Shown here: piece by piece, positions 33,555 through 41,636 of the stretch
How the letters are laid out: each line of letters starts with the position of its first letter
Numbering within the stretch: position 1 is the stretch's first letter
Assembly (NCBI RefSeq): GCF_002101555.1
Contig: NZ_LQOL01000042.1
Coordinates: 124,001-188,000, forward strand
Direction of reading: 5' to 3'
DNA from: Mycolicibacterium canariasense
GTDB taxonomy: Bacteria > Actinomycetota > Actinomycetes > Mycobacteriales > Mycobacteriaceae
Length of the DNA: 64,000 bases
Made by a program: the position numbers and the translations under genes
The notes under the pieces: model-generated
Told to the model about the DNA's origin: nothing
Seen by the model: only the letters and a program-made list of their open reading frames with translations
The model's database searches: none

Positions 33555-34282
33555 CCCCCGTATCGAGGCCGGCATCGAGGCCGGCATCCAGGCCGGTGCC
33601 CAAACCACACATGGTGCGCACCGGCCTCGACCGGATCCTGGCCGCCCTGCACGAGGGTGACGCGGTTCCCCCGGAACGCGAGCTGGCCCTGCGCTTCGGG
33701 GTGGCCCGGGAAACCGTCCGGCAGGCCCTCCACGAACTGCTGGTGGAGGGCCGCATCGAACGACGGGGCCGGGGCACCGTCGTGGCCGCCCCCAAACTGG
33801 TGCAGCCGCTGTCGTTGCGGTCCTACACCGAGGGCGCCGCCGAACGCGGCCGCGTGCCCGGGCGCCTCCTGGTGGACTGGACCGATATCGAGGCCGACGC
33901 CGAACTGGCCGCGGCGCTGGCGATCCGTCCCGGCGCGACCGTCATGCGGCTAGAGCGCGTCCTGTTGGCCGACGGTCGCCGGATCGGGTTGGAGAGCACC
34001 TACCTGGCCGCCAAGCGGTTCCGGTCACTGCGCACCACATTCGACCCGGCCACCTCGCTGTATGCGGCGATCCGGGCCACCGGCGTGGTGTTCGGCACCG
34101 CCACCGAGCGCATCGAGACCGCACTGGCCTCGCCCCGCGAGGCCGAGCTGCTGGACACCACCACGGCCATGCCGATGTTGTTGCTCAACCGGCGCTCGCT
34201 GGATACCGACGGGGTGCCGATCGAGACGGTTCGTGCGCTCTACCGCGGCGACCGGATCGCGTTCGAAACGACCCTGTCGTAA
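33551..34282 (+). CDS. GntR-family (HutC/UTRA) regulator of the phosphonate operon
   Basis: A 243-residue regulator with a winged helix (GDAVPPERELALRFGVARETVRQALHEL, given in part as PPERELALRFGV and TVRQALHEL) and a UTRA ligand domain from about residue 80 to the end. The first 20 residues are low complexity because of 12-bp repeats (PASRPASRPVP). It is translationally coupled to the HD gene. PhnR-type UTRA regulators usually bind the transported phosphonate or a catabolite; the palindrome at 33018 is its likely site. Together with the HD gene it forms the plus-strand half of the divergent phosphonate locus. Confidence 0.85.
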   Translation: MTPVSRPASRPASRPVPKPHMVRTGLDRILAALHEGDAVPPERELALRFGVARETVRQALHELLVEGRIERRGRGTVVAAPKLVQPLSLRSYTEGAAERGRVPGRLLVDWTDIEADAELAAALAIRPGATVMRLERVLLADGRRIGLESTYLAAKRFRSLRTTFDPATSLYAAIRATGVVFGTATERIETALASPREAELLDTTTAMPMLLLNRRSLDTDGVPIETVRALYRGDRIAFETTLS

Positions 34283-34292
34283 TACTGAGCGG

Positions 34293-34754
34293 GTGCCGAG
34301 CCTCGTACCCGCTGCCGTGTATCACCCCGATCTGGCCCGTATCGCGCGGCTCATACCGCGCCAACCGGTCACCGCCCGCACCACTCCGGTGATGCAATAC
34401 CTGTCCCGCCGGTTGGGGCGCACCGCGCCCAATGGGGTCGAGGTGTTGATGCTGAGTTCCGGCGTGCGGGTGCGGTTGCATCGCCCGCAGCAGGCGTCCC
34501 GGCCCGGCCCGGCCTTGTTGTGGATCCACGGCGGCGGCTACGTGTTGGGCAATCCCGCCCAGGACGACCGGTTGTGCCGGCGACCGCGCGAGGCCGGGGT
34601 ACCGGTCGAGGTGCAGGTGGTGGATAGGGCCTTCCACGGCTTCGACGCGATAGCCCCCAAAACCGCAGTGTCGCAAGGATTCTTCGAAAGCCAGGTGGCG
34701 ACACTGCGGCGCGCGTTCGCCGCTGGTCCCGAACTGCGCTGTCCTCGAACATGA
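34293..34754 (+). pseudogene. Internally deleted LipW/LipI-type esterase remnant
   Basis: An open frame of 153 codons reads as the N-terminal and C-terminal parts of a 300-residue alpha/beta-hydrolase joined directly. The oxyanion motif WIHGGGYVLGNPAQDDRLCRR (in two parts WIHGGGYVLG and NPAQDDRLCRR) is followed at once by AGVPVEVQVVDRAFHGFD, which normally lies about 150 residues later and contains the catalytic His. The nucleophile block GxSAGG and the acidic residue are missing, so it should be inactive. In M. tuberculosis lipW (Rv0217c) lies beside the MaoC gene Rv0216 in this orientation, and the MaoC orthologue is here at 38140, so this is probably the lipW relic. It begins 10 bp after the GntR stop. 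Confidence 0.75.
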
Positions 34755-34894
34755 TCCAGTCGATCGGTCCGTAGCGGTGCCGGCCGCGGATCCTGTCCGG
34801 CCGGTGCACCACATGGTCTGCGCACCGCCTGCCGGTGGTCGGTGGCGGCCAGATACTGCCCGAATCGCGCCTCGCTATCGCCGAACTCTGACAC
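34738..34894 (-). pseudogene. Possible frame-shifted gene fragment
   Basis: On the minus strand one frame reads SEFGDSEARFGQYLAATDH (about 34890-34834), and another continues with RHRYGPIDWIMFEDS (about 34785-34741). Both look protein-like, but no single frame joins them, so a shift or deletion would be needed. I cannot name the family. It lies between the lipase relic and the next regulator, where an insertion or deletion end point is expected. The rest of 34755-34962 holds only the promoter and operator of the next gene. Confidence 0.25.
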
Positions 34895-34903
34895 ACGTAC
34901 CGT

Positions 34904-34922
34904 TAGAATTGGCTATACCGAT
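34904..34922 (+). promoter_or_regulatory. -10 box and operator of the second UTRA regulator
   Basis: TAGAAT (34904-34909) is a good -10 box. ATTGGCTATACCGAT (34908-34922) overlaps it and the likely start site near 34916, and resembles the other UTRA operator at 33018 when read on the opposite strand (GGTATAG core and CCAA). This suggests autoregulation and possible cross-talk between two related regulators 1.9 kb apart. Confidence 0.5.
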
Positions 34923-34962
34923 GAGACCGTTGGGATATCACGGCTGAGCAAGGAGGCGCGCG

Positions 34963-35727
34963 GTGGCAACTCACAGCGAAGAGTTGCGGCGCCGGATCGT
35001 GGGAGACGTCAATACCGGCACCCCCGGCTCCAAGCTGGGCAGCGAACGCGATCTGGCCGAGCGTTACGGCACCAGCCGGTCCAGTCTGCGTCAGGTGCTC
35101 GCCGCACTGGAGGAAGCCGGCCTGGTACACCGGGTGATCGGGCGGGCCGGAGGTATCTTCATCAGCCACGGACAAGTGGAACGCAACCTGGCCGATGTGG
35201 TGGGCGTGCCGGCGTTCCTGGCCCATCAGGGCTATGTCGCCGGCACCCGGGTGCTGTCCACGAAGATCGGGATCCCCGACCATGTCACCCAGCATGCCCT
35301 CAAGCTCGGGTCCACCGATTACGTCGTCGAGGTGCAGCGGGTACGGCTGGCCGACGGATCACCGATCTCGTTGGAGCACGCCCAATTTCCGGCCGACACC
35401 GTGCCCGGTCTGCTCGAACAACCGCTGCGTGGCTCACTGTACGAGATCCTGGAGTCCGAGTACGGCCTGACCGCCGGCCGCGCCGTCGAACGCATCGAGG
35501 CGGTGAGCGCCACCGACGACGAGGCGGCGCTGCTGGGCATCAAACCCAAGGCCGCACTGCTGCTCATCACCCGCGTCACGCACGACCAGAACGGCACCCC
35601 CTACGAGTACTCCCGCGACCTGTTCCGCGGGGACCGCACCGCACTGGCGGTCACCGCGCAGGGCCGCGGCGTGACCGGGGCCGATGCCGAGCCAGCCTCG
35701 ATCATGCTGCAACGCCAGACGGGCTGA
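34963..35727 (+). CDS. GntR-family (HutC/UTRA) regulator
   Basis: A 254-residue regulator with a winged helix (SERDLAERYGTSRSSLRQVL at about residues 26-45) and a UTRA domain (about 85-240) with the usual VQRVRLADGSPISLEHAQFP-type core. The start is GTG with AAGGAGG at 34950-34956, 6 nt away. It converges with the amidohydrolase gene, overlapping by 26 bp. It may control that gene and the CoA transferase before it. The two UTRA regulators of this region share family and operator style but are clearly different proteins. Confidence 0.87.
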   Translation: MATHSEELRRRIVGDVNTGTPGSKLGSERDLAERYGTSRSSLRQVLAALEEAGLVHRVIGRAGGIFISHGQVERNLADVVGVPAFLAHQGYVAGTRVLSTKIGIPDHVTQHALKLGSTDYVVEVQRVRLADGSPISLEHAQFPADTVPGLLEQPLRGSLYEILESEYGLTAGRAVERIEAVSATDDEAALLGIKPKAALLLITRVTHDQNGTPYEYSRDLFRGDRTALAVTAQGRGVTGADAEPASIMLQRQTG

Positions 35728-37015
35728 TCACCTCACCGTCGATCACGGTGGCGGCCACCAGCTTTGCGTCCAGATCACGCAGCACATCCTCCGGCGGGGC
35801 GCTGAGCACGCACAGATCGCCGGGTTGGCCGGGCGCGACGACCCTGGCCGCGGTGGGCGCCGTCGCCGTGCCCAGGAACAGCTGCAGCGCCGTGCGCGCG
35901 TCGATCCGCTCGCCCGGGCCCAACACGGCGCCCGACGCGGTGGTGCGGTACACCGCCGCCCGCACGGCTGCCCACGGGTCGCCGTCCCCGAACGGCATAT
36001 CGGTGGAAAGTGCCACCGGGACACCGGCTTCCAGCAGTGAGGCCAGTCGCCACAGCTGGTGATGCTCGTCGGCCGGCACATCGGCCAGATACTGGTCACC
36101 GCGCTCGGCAACGAAGTTGGGCTGGGTCACGACGGTGACGCCGAGGGCGGCCAGCACCTCGAGCTGGTCGTCGGGCACCACCGCGGCATGCTCGATCCGA
36201 TCGCCGGGATGCACGCCTGCGTCGCCGAGGGCGGCCAGGCTCACCACCAGCTGCGCCGCGGTCACACAGTGCAGCGCCACCGGTGCGTCCTGCTCATGCC
36301 TGCGCGCGATCCAGGCCGTCAGCGCGCCGAGATCCAGGTCGTCGTCGTGCAGGATGCGTTTACCCGGGGCGAGATGGTGGACGTGCTGGCGCAGGCCACC
36401 ACGGCGGTGCACCTCGGCCAGCAGGACCATGTCGGTGACATCGAGATCCGGTGTGGCATCCGTGATTTCGGTGACACCGTAACCGCTCAGCCGAGCGCTG
36501 AGGACATCGACGGACGTGTCACGCCGCTTGAGGGTGTCCGACCAGGACCGGTCGGCGCTGCGCAGCCGGCCGTCGGGGTGGTCGGCCAGGCCGACGGCCG
36601 CCAGACCGACCGAGTTGAGCGTCCACAGCACGCCGCTGCGATGCTGGATCCGCACCGGCACCGGCGGCGACAGCGTGTCGAGCACGTGCCGGTCCAGCGC
36701 ACCGGCCACCGCCTCGTGATAACCGACCGCCCTGATCCAGCCGTCGTCGCCCACCGCGGCGCTGGCCAGCACGTGCGCGAGGTCGTCCCGGTCGTGCACC
36801 TCGCCCACGCCCACCCGCACCGAATCCGCTGCGGCGGCGGCCGAATGCACGTGCACGTGGTGATCGTGCAGGCCGGGGAGCACCAGTCCCAGCGCCGCAT
36901 CGAGCACCCGTTCCCCCGCGACGGGCGCCAATGCGGGCGCCACCTCCTGGATCCGGGCGCCGACCCGAATGTCGACGACGCTGCCGTCCAGCAGGGTTGC
37001 ACGCCGAATCAGCAT
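35702..37015 (-). CDS. YtcJ-like metal-dependent amidohydrolase
   Basis: A 437-residue amidohydrolase-superfamily enzyme. The N-terminal metal motif is Asp51-x-His53-x-His55 in GLHDHHVHVH; later ligands appear as HCVTA, IEHAAV and the Asp in LSTDMPFGDGDPW. The composite beta-sandwich at both ends (LIRRATLLDGSVVDIRV and GDLCVLSAPPEDVL) is typical. Such Amidohydro_3 proteins hydrolyse C-N or C-O bonds in small amides, carbamates or esters; the substrate is not evident. The ATG at 37015 overlaps the upstream CoA transferase gene by 7 bp. A regulatory link to the convergent UTRA GntR gene is an inference from proximity. Confidence 0.85.
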   Translation of the reverse strand: MLIRRATLLDGSVVDIRVGARIQEVAPALAPVAGERVLDAALGLVLPGLHDHHVHVHSAAAAADSVRVGVGEVHDRDDLAHVLASAAVGDDGWIRAVGYHEAVAGALDRHVLDTLSPPVPVRIQHRSGVLWTLNSVGLAAVGLADHPDGRLRSADRSWSDTLKRRDTSVDVLSARLSGYGVTEITDATPDLDVTDMVLLAEVHRRGGLRQHVHHLAPGKRILHDDDLDLGALTAWIARRHEQDAPVALHCVTAAQLVVSLAALGDAGVHPGDRIEHAAVVPDDQLEVLAALGVTVVTQPNFVAERGDQYLADVPADEHHQLWRLASLLEAGVPVALSTDMPFGDGDPWAAVRAAVYRTTASGAVLGPGERIDARTALQLFLGTATAPTAARVVAPGQPGDLCVLSAPPEDVLRDLDAKLVAATVIDGEVISPSGVAA

Positions 37016-38112
37016 GACACGGACCACCTTTCCTCGATCATGGCCTGCACCCGGGCGTTGTCGGCACCGAGTGCGGGTGCGCGGGCGGCCGGCCGCGGCG
37101 CCGGGGCGCGGCACGGTTCACCGGTCAGACCGGTGTAGCGGGCCGCCGTCGCCGCCATCGACACCTCGATCAGCTCGCCGCCGCCCCGACCCAGCGATTC
37201 GGTCACCGCGTCCGCCGCGCACAGGCCGGTGAGCGGATCGGCGATGGCGTCGCCAACGAAAACCGGTCCCGTGCTGTCGTATTCGACCAGGCCGCCGGAT
37301 ACCGCGGCGTCGTCGCCGAAGGCCACCCAGTCGGCACCGGGCGCGTCGGTGCCGTACCCGGTGATGTGCAGCCACACCCGCCCGGCGCGCGGCGCAACGG
37401 TGCCCGGGCCGAGGCCGCGTCGGCGCAGCGCAACCGGCCGGGACGCCTCGATCACCACGTCGGCCACCGACAGCAGTCGGTGCAGCGCCCGGACATCGTC
37501 GAAATCGACGGCATACGAAAGCTTTCCACCGTTCATCCAGTCGCAGAAGGCCTGCCGGCCCGCCCTGGTGCCGTCGGGGCGGGCCAGGCTCTCCACCTTG
37601 ACCACGGTGGCGCCCGCGCAGGCCAGCAACTGCCCGCACAGCGGCCCGGCCCACATCGAGGACAGGTCGGCGACCAGCAGATCGGCGAGCGGCCGGGCCG
37701 ACGCGGCTCCGGTCACCCGGATTCGGGGTGCCGCCGCGGCGGTTTCGCCGAGCAGCCCGGCGGGCAGGCCCAACAGCCGCGCCCGTTCGACCGTCGCGTC
37801 CGCACCGTGGCGCTGCACCCACGTACCCAGCGCCACCCACGGGTCGCCGACGTGGTCGGCACCCACGAGGGCGGGCACCGCGTCGTTATCGTCGGCGCGG
37901 GCCAGGGTCACCGCGCACCACCCGCCCGCGCCGCCCAGCAGCCGGGTGGCGCCGCCGGCCGAGATGCGCCCCCGCGACCCCCAACCGAACTGCGCCGCGC
38001 GTCCGGTGATCAGCGCCGTGGCGTCGACGGCGACACCGGTGCGCGCCGCGAAACGATCGGCCTGTTCCTGGGCATGCGCGCAGACCTGCTGCGGTGCACC
38101 GACCGGAACCAT
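37009..38112 (-). CDS. CaiB/BaiF-type (class III) CoA transferase
   Basis: A 367-residue protein of the class III CoA-transferase family, moving CoA between carboxylic acids. The second half contains the diagnostic DLLVADLSSMWAGPLCGQLLACAGATVVKVE block (shown here only by its ends DLSSMWAGPLCGQ and GATVVKVE), then MNGGKLSYAVDF and LCAADAVTES. The first half (about 1-130) is less conserved. Usual members have about 400 residues. It overlaps the amidohydrolase start and follows the MaoC gene by 27 bp, so it lies in a long minus-strand run from fadD4 to the amidohydrolase. Substrate unknown. Confidence 0.82.
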   Translation of the reverse strand: MVPVGAPQQVCAHAQEQADRFAARTGVAVDATALITGRAAQFGWGSRGRISAGGATRLLGGAGGWCAVTLARADDNDAVPALVGADHVGDPWVALGTWVQRHGADATVERARLLGLPAGLLGETAAAAPRIRVTGAASARPLADLLVADLSSMWAGPLCGQLLACAGATVVKVESLARPDGTRAGRQAFCDWMNGGKLSYAVDFDDVRALHRLLSVADVVIEASRPVALRRRGLGPGTVAPRAGRVWLHITGYGTDAPGADWVAFGDDAAVSGGLVEYDSTGPVFVGDAIADPLTGLCAADAVTESLGRGGGELIEVSMAATAARYTGLTGEPCRAPAPRPAARAPALGADNARVQAMIEERWSVSC

Positions 38113-38139
38113 CCCGCCATCTTGCCCCGACGGGCCGGA

Positions 38140-39123
38140 TCAGGGGTGCAGAGCGGTGAAACGCCAGTCCAGCACCTGACGGTCCGGAGCACCGGGCTCC
38201 GTGGCGGCGGCGAACACCACCGAACGCAGACCCAGCCGGACGCCGGACCCGACCGGTTCGGCGGCCTCGATGTGCAGCTCGCTGAAGACGGTGTCGTTCT
38301 CGTACACCGGTCCGGTGTGATCGCAGGACTCCCAGCCGAGCACGACGACCAGATCCGGCAGCAGCCGGGTGGTCTGCGCCAAGGCCAGGCCGATGGTGTG
38401 TCCGCCGTACACCAGCCGTCGGCCGCCGGGGCGCCGATCATGATGTGTGGCAGCGATGTTCAAGGACAGCCGGGCCAGTTCAGGAGCGCTGGACACCACG
38501 TCCGCGGTGCTCGCCAGGACGGCGCCCACCGTGGCCGTGTCGAACGCGGTGCCGCCCAGGGCGCGCATGTCCCAGCCGGCGGTGGGGTCCGGGGCGACCG
38601 GCTGGTCGGCGCCGATGGCGGCCAGGTCGTCGGCATACCCGGTCTCGGCAGCGTCCGGTGACAGCGGCAGCATGGCGCACCGGTAGAAGTCGAGCACCGC
38701 GCGGCCGGCCTGATCCACGGTGGTCATGCGCAGGGCGGCCAGCCCGGTGGGGGCACGGCCGGGTTTGGCGGAGTTCTGCCGCAGGCCGACCACTTCGGTG
38801 CGGGTGGTCAAGGTGTCCCCGATGACGGGAAACCGGTGAAAGGCCAGCCCGCGGTAGAACAGGTTGGCCTTGACCCGCTGGGTGACAACGGTGGACTGAC
38901 CGATGGCGATATCGCACACCAGCGCGGGATGCGCCAGCGGGCCGCTCTGCCCGGTGACGGCCCTGGCGAGCTCGACGTCCAGGGACAACCGCAGCCGGTC
39001 ACCCACAATGGCCTGGTGCGCCGCCGCTGCGCCCGAGGTCAGCGTCATCGACGGAGCGGTGTCGAAGACCTGGCCCACGTGCAGGTCGTCGAAATGCGGG
39101 CCACCGGGGGCGTGCGCGCTCAC
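38140..39123 (-). CDS. Double-hotdog MaoC-like hydratase, Rv0216-like
   Basis: A 327-residue protein with two hotdog folds. Unit 1 holds FDDLHVGQVFDTAPSMTLT and AHQAIVGDRLRL; unit 2 holds RRLVYGGHTIGLALAQTTRLL. It is the size and order of M. tuberculosis Rv0216, a structurally known double-hotdog protein with hydratase-like residues whose acyl substrate was not settled, from recall. The start is GTG 39123. It follows the ArsR gene by 14 bp. An (R)-specific enoyl-CoA hydratase role is plausible beside fadD4 and the enoyl-CoA hydratase gene, but is inferred. Confidence 0.87.
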   Translation of the reverse strand: MSAHAPGGPHFDDLHVGQVFDTAPSMTLTSGAAAAHQAIVGDRLRLSLDVELARAVTGQSGPLAHPALVCDIAIGQSTVVTQRVKANLFYRGLAFHRFPVIGDTLTTRTEVVGLRQNSAKPGRAPTGLAALRMTTVDQAGRAVLDFYRCAMLPLSPDAAETGYADDLAAIGADQPVAPDPTAGWDMRALGGTAFDTATVGAVLASTADVVSSAPELARLSLNIAATHHDRRPGGRRLVYGGHTIGLALAQTTRLLPDLVVVLGWESCDHTGPVYENDTVFSELHIEAAEPVGSGVRLGLRSVVFAAATEPGAPDRQVLDWRFTALHP

Positions 39124-39137
39124 GCTCGCACTCTAGG

Positions 39138-39503
39138 TCAGGGGTGTGCCGGCTCCCCGGTCACCCGATGGTCGGCATGGTTGAGGCCCTCCTGCACCAG
39201 CCGGCTCAGATGCCCGTCCCGCAGCCGGTAGAACACCCGCCGGCCGTCCTTGCGCGTCTCGACCAGCCGGGCGAACCGCAACTTGGCCAGGTGTTGACTG
39301 ATCGAGGTGCGCGACGCGCCGGTCGCCTCGGCCAGCGCGGTGACATCGGCTTCGCCCTGCGCCAGCAGCCACAACAGGTGCAGGCGGGTGCGGTCGGCCA
39401 GCATGCGGAAGGTCTCGCTGGCGATATCGAGCCGCTGCCCGTCCGGCGCAGCCTCATGGACCAGCGAGGGCTTCGGCCCGCGCGGGAGTGGATCCCTGCT
39501 CAT
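39138..39503 (-). CDS. ArsR-family winged-helix repressor
   Basis: A 121-residue ArsR/SmtB-type regulator. Core: FRMLADRTRLHLLWLLAQGE, recognition helix GASRTSISQHLAKLRFARLV and wing TRKDGRRVFYRL. I see no Cys and only a few scattered His (near the C-terminus, GLNHADH), so a metal-sensing alpha-3 or alpha-5 site is uncertain; C-terminal His could bind Ni or Co. It overlaps the upstream MFS gene by 50 bp and should be translated with it. The perfect palindrome before the MFS gene is its likely operator. Confidence 0.87.
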   Translation of the reverse strand: MSRDPLPRGPKPSLVHEAAPDGQRLDIASETFRMLADRTRLHLLWLLAQGEADVTALAEATGASRTSISQHLAKLRFARLVETRKDGRRVFYRLRDGHLSRLVQEGLNHADHRVTGEPAHP

Positions 39504-40707
39504 CGGCCGTCCCAGCCCTCCGTGCCATCCCTGCCATCCGCACCGCGACGATCGCCGCGAATGTAGCGAGAATAGCGAGAATCCCGGCCGCCGCCGCCTG
39601 ATCCACCGCCGCGCCGATCCACCCGGCCACCGGATAGGTGATCAGGAACCCGGCATGCGACAGCGAGAACTGCGCGGTGAACACCGCCGTGCGGTGTTCA
39701 CCAGCATTGCGGCGCAGCAGCCGACCTGCCGGCGTGGTGATCATCGACGTCGCGGCGCCCAGGACGATCCACAACGCCGTCAACACGGGCCGGCCCACCG
39801 ACCCGGTCGCCAGCACCAGAGCCGTCGCGAGCAGCCCGGCTGCCGCCAGCGCCGCGCCGCCGAGCATCACGGTGCGGTCGGCCACCCGCCCCAGCACGCC
39901 CGGAATCAGCAGGGCCAGCGTCATCGACCCGGCGCCGTAGCAGGCCAGCAGCAGCGCCACGTCGGCGTTTCCGCCGCCGAGCAGGCCGCGCACGTACACC
40001 ACGGTGTTGACCACCACCAGTCCGGTGGCCGACGCCGCCACCACGTTCATCGCCAGCAGTGACCGTAATTCCCTGCTGCGCAACATGATCCGGGTACCCA
40101 CCGAGATCCGGGACAATAGCGGCGCGGAGGCGCCGGTGGCCGGGTGGCGCGGGATCGCGGTGCCCAGCACCAGCACCAGCGACACCAGGAACCCGGCACC
40201 GGTGCCCGCGAACAACCCGTGGTAGCTGACGACGGTGAGCAGCGCCGCGGCCAGCAGCGGGCTGAGCAGCGCTTCCAGGTCATAGGCCAGCCGGGACAAC
40301 GCCAGGGCGCGGGTGTACTGGCGTTCGTCGGGCAGCACATCGGCGATCACGGCCTGGAACGTCGGGGTGAACGTCGCCGACGCTGCTTGCAGCACGAACA
40401 CCAGCAGATAGATCTGCCACACCTGATCCACCCAGGGCAGCGCCAAGGCCACCACCGCGCGCACGATATCGGCCCCGACCAGCACGGCCTTGCGGGGCAA
40501 TCCGGCCGTCAGACCCGACATGACGGGAGCCGCGAAGACGTACGCGACCATCTTGATGGCCAGCGCGGTGCTCAGCACCGCACCGGCCGCCCCGCCGGCC
40601 AGGTCGAAGGCGAGCAGGCCGAGCGCGACGGTCAGCAGCCCGGTCCCGGCCAGCGCCGTCACCTGTGCGGTGTAGAGCCGCCGGAAGACGGGGTGGCGCA
40701 GGATCAT
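39454..40707 (-). CDS. MFS efflux transporter controlled by ArsR
   Basis: A 417-residue MFS protein with about twelve membrane helices, of the drug/metal exporter (MFS_3) type. It opens with ILRHPVFRRLYTAQVTALAGTGL and has a conserved GLPRKAVLVGADIVRA loop between helices 2 and 3. Start ATG 40707 is preferred; ATG 40725 lies inside the palindromic operator. Gene order pump-then-ArsR with an autoregulatory palindrome is a common metal or toxic-compound efflux unit. The cargo cannot be read from the sequence. It interrupts the run of CoA-ester genes between the enoyl-CoA hydratase and the MaoC gene. Confidence 0.85.
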   Translation of the reverse strand: MILRHPVFRRLYTAQVTALAGTGLLTVALGLLAFDLAGGAAGAVLSTALAIKMVAYVFAAPVMSGLTAGLPRKAVLVGADIVRAVVALALPWVDQVWQIYLLVFVLQAASATFTPTFQAVIADVLPDERQYTRALALSRLAYDLEALLSPLLAAALLTVVSYHGLFAGTGAGFLVSLVLVLGTAIPRHPATGASAPLLSRISVGTRIMLRSRELRSLLAMNVVAASATGLVVVNTVVYVRGLLGGGNADVALLLACYGAGSMTLALLIPGVLGRVADRTVMLGGAALAAAGLLATALVLATGSVGRPVLTALWIVLGAATSMITTPAGRLLRRNAGEHRTAVFTAQFSLSHAGFLITYPVAGWIGAAVDQAAAAGILAILATFAAIVAVRMAGMARRAGTADEQGSTPARAEALAGP

Positions 40708-40723
40708 CCGGCCAGTATGCCGC

Positions 40724-40747
40724 ATATGTGCGCAATTGCGCACATAT
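40724..40747. promoter_or_regulatory. 24-bp perfect palindrome, putative ArsR operator
   Basis: Perfect 12-bp arms meet without a spacer: ATATGTGCGCAA (40724-40735) and TTGCGCACATAT (40736-40747). The ends ATATG and CATAT match the outline of ArsR/SmtB sites. It lies 17 bp upstream of the MFS start and 5 bp from the end of the enoyl-CoA hydratase gene, so it is the only control region for the MFS-ArsR pair. Confidence 0.7.
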
Positions 40748-40751
40748 AGGT

Positions 40752-41636
40752 TCATCCGATCTCGTCGACCAGGCCCCACTCCAGCGCCGTGCCCGCATCG
40801 ATGGTCCGCCCCGACAACACCAGGTAGGCGGTGCGCCAGCGGCCGATCCGCCGGCTGATGCTCACGGTGCCACCCGCGCCGGGGATCAGCCCGAGCGCGA
40901 GTTCGGGCAGGCCCAGAACGGCTTCGGGGTGACAACGCACCTGACCGCAGTAGGCAGCCATTTCCAGGCCGCTGCCGAGCACCTGGCCGTGTACCACCGC
41001 GCGGCACCGCACCCCGAGCCGGGCGGTCAGTTCGTCGAGCACCAGCGCGGGACTGTGCCGGGTGCGGGCCAGGTGCGCGGACGCCGGATCGGCGAAGGTG
41101 CCGAACTCGGCCAGATCGCCGCCGCTGCAGAAGGACCGGCCGTTGCCGGAGAGCACCACCTCGGTGACGCTGTCGTCGAGGCGGGCCACCTCGAGTGCCT
41201 CCAGCAAGGCGGCGCGGGCGTCGGTGGTGAAGGCGTTGTGCCGGCGCGCCCGGTTGAATCGCACGTACAGGGTGCCGCCGTCACGTTCCGCCTGCACTGG
41301 GTCCGGCAGCACGGGCAGCTGCGCCGGGCCGCGTTCGGCCAGCCAGCGGGCGAACTCGGGTCCGGCTTGCAGCGTCGAGTACGCCAGCGATTCGGTGATC
41401 ACCCCGCCGAAGGCCGGCGCCGCCGGGTCCAGGGCCCGCAGCACGTCGTCGCACACCGCCGCCGCGTGCGGCCAGCGCGCGCACCGCTGCCGCAACTCGG
41501 CGACGGTCTGCTCCACGGATGCGACGGTGACCATCCGCGGGTCGTCGGAGGGGCGCTCGGTGAGCGTGAAGGTCAGATGATCCGCGGCCGCGCCGATGCC
41601 CACCAGAATGCCTGGGGGCAGCGCCAGTTCGGTCAC
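40752..41636 (-). CDS. Enoyl-CoA hydratase/isomerase family protein
   Basis: A 294-residue crotonase-fold protein. The oxyanion-hole strands are visible as LSGNGRSFCSGGDLAEFGTF and LGLIPGAGGTVSISRRIGRWR, the second carrying the family motif at the active site; the first catalytic Glu position is occupied by Glu in GSGLEMAAYC. An N-terminal extension of about 110 residues precedes the crotonase core, which is unusual for a simple hydratase. Start GTG 41636 overlaps the FadD4 stop by 4 bp. It would hydrate or isomerise an enoyl-CoA made from the FadD4 product. Confidence 0.83.
   Translation of the reverse strand: MTELALPPGILVGIGAAADHLTFTLTERPSDDPRMVTVASVEQTVAELRQRCARWPHAAAVCDDVLRALDPAAPAFGGVITESLAYSTLQAGPEFARWLAERGPAQLPVLPDPVQAERDGGTLYVRFNRARRHNAFTTDARAALLEALEVARLDDSVTEVVLSGNGRSFCSGGDLAEFGTFADPASAHLARTRHSPALVLDELTARLGVRCRAVVHGQVLGSGLEMAAYCGQVRCHPEAVLGLPELALGLIPGAGGTVSISRRIGRWRTAYLVLSGRTIDAGTALEWGLVDEIG

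Noticed and set aside
33565-33600. 12-bp repeats at the start of the GntR gene as a regulatory repeat
   Set aside because: Only two and a half short copies in coding sequence giving a Pro/Ser/Arg-rich tail; too little to support a function.
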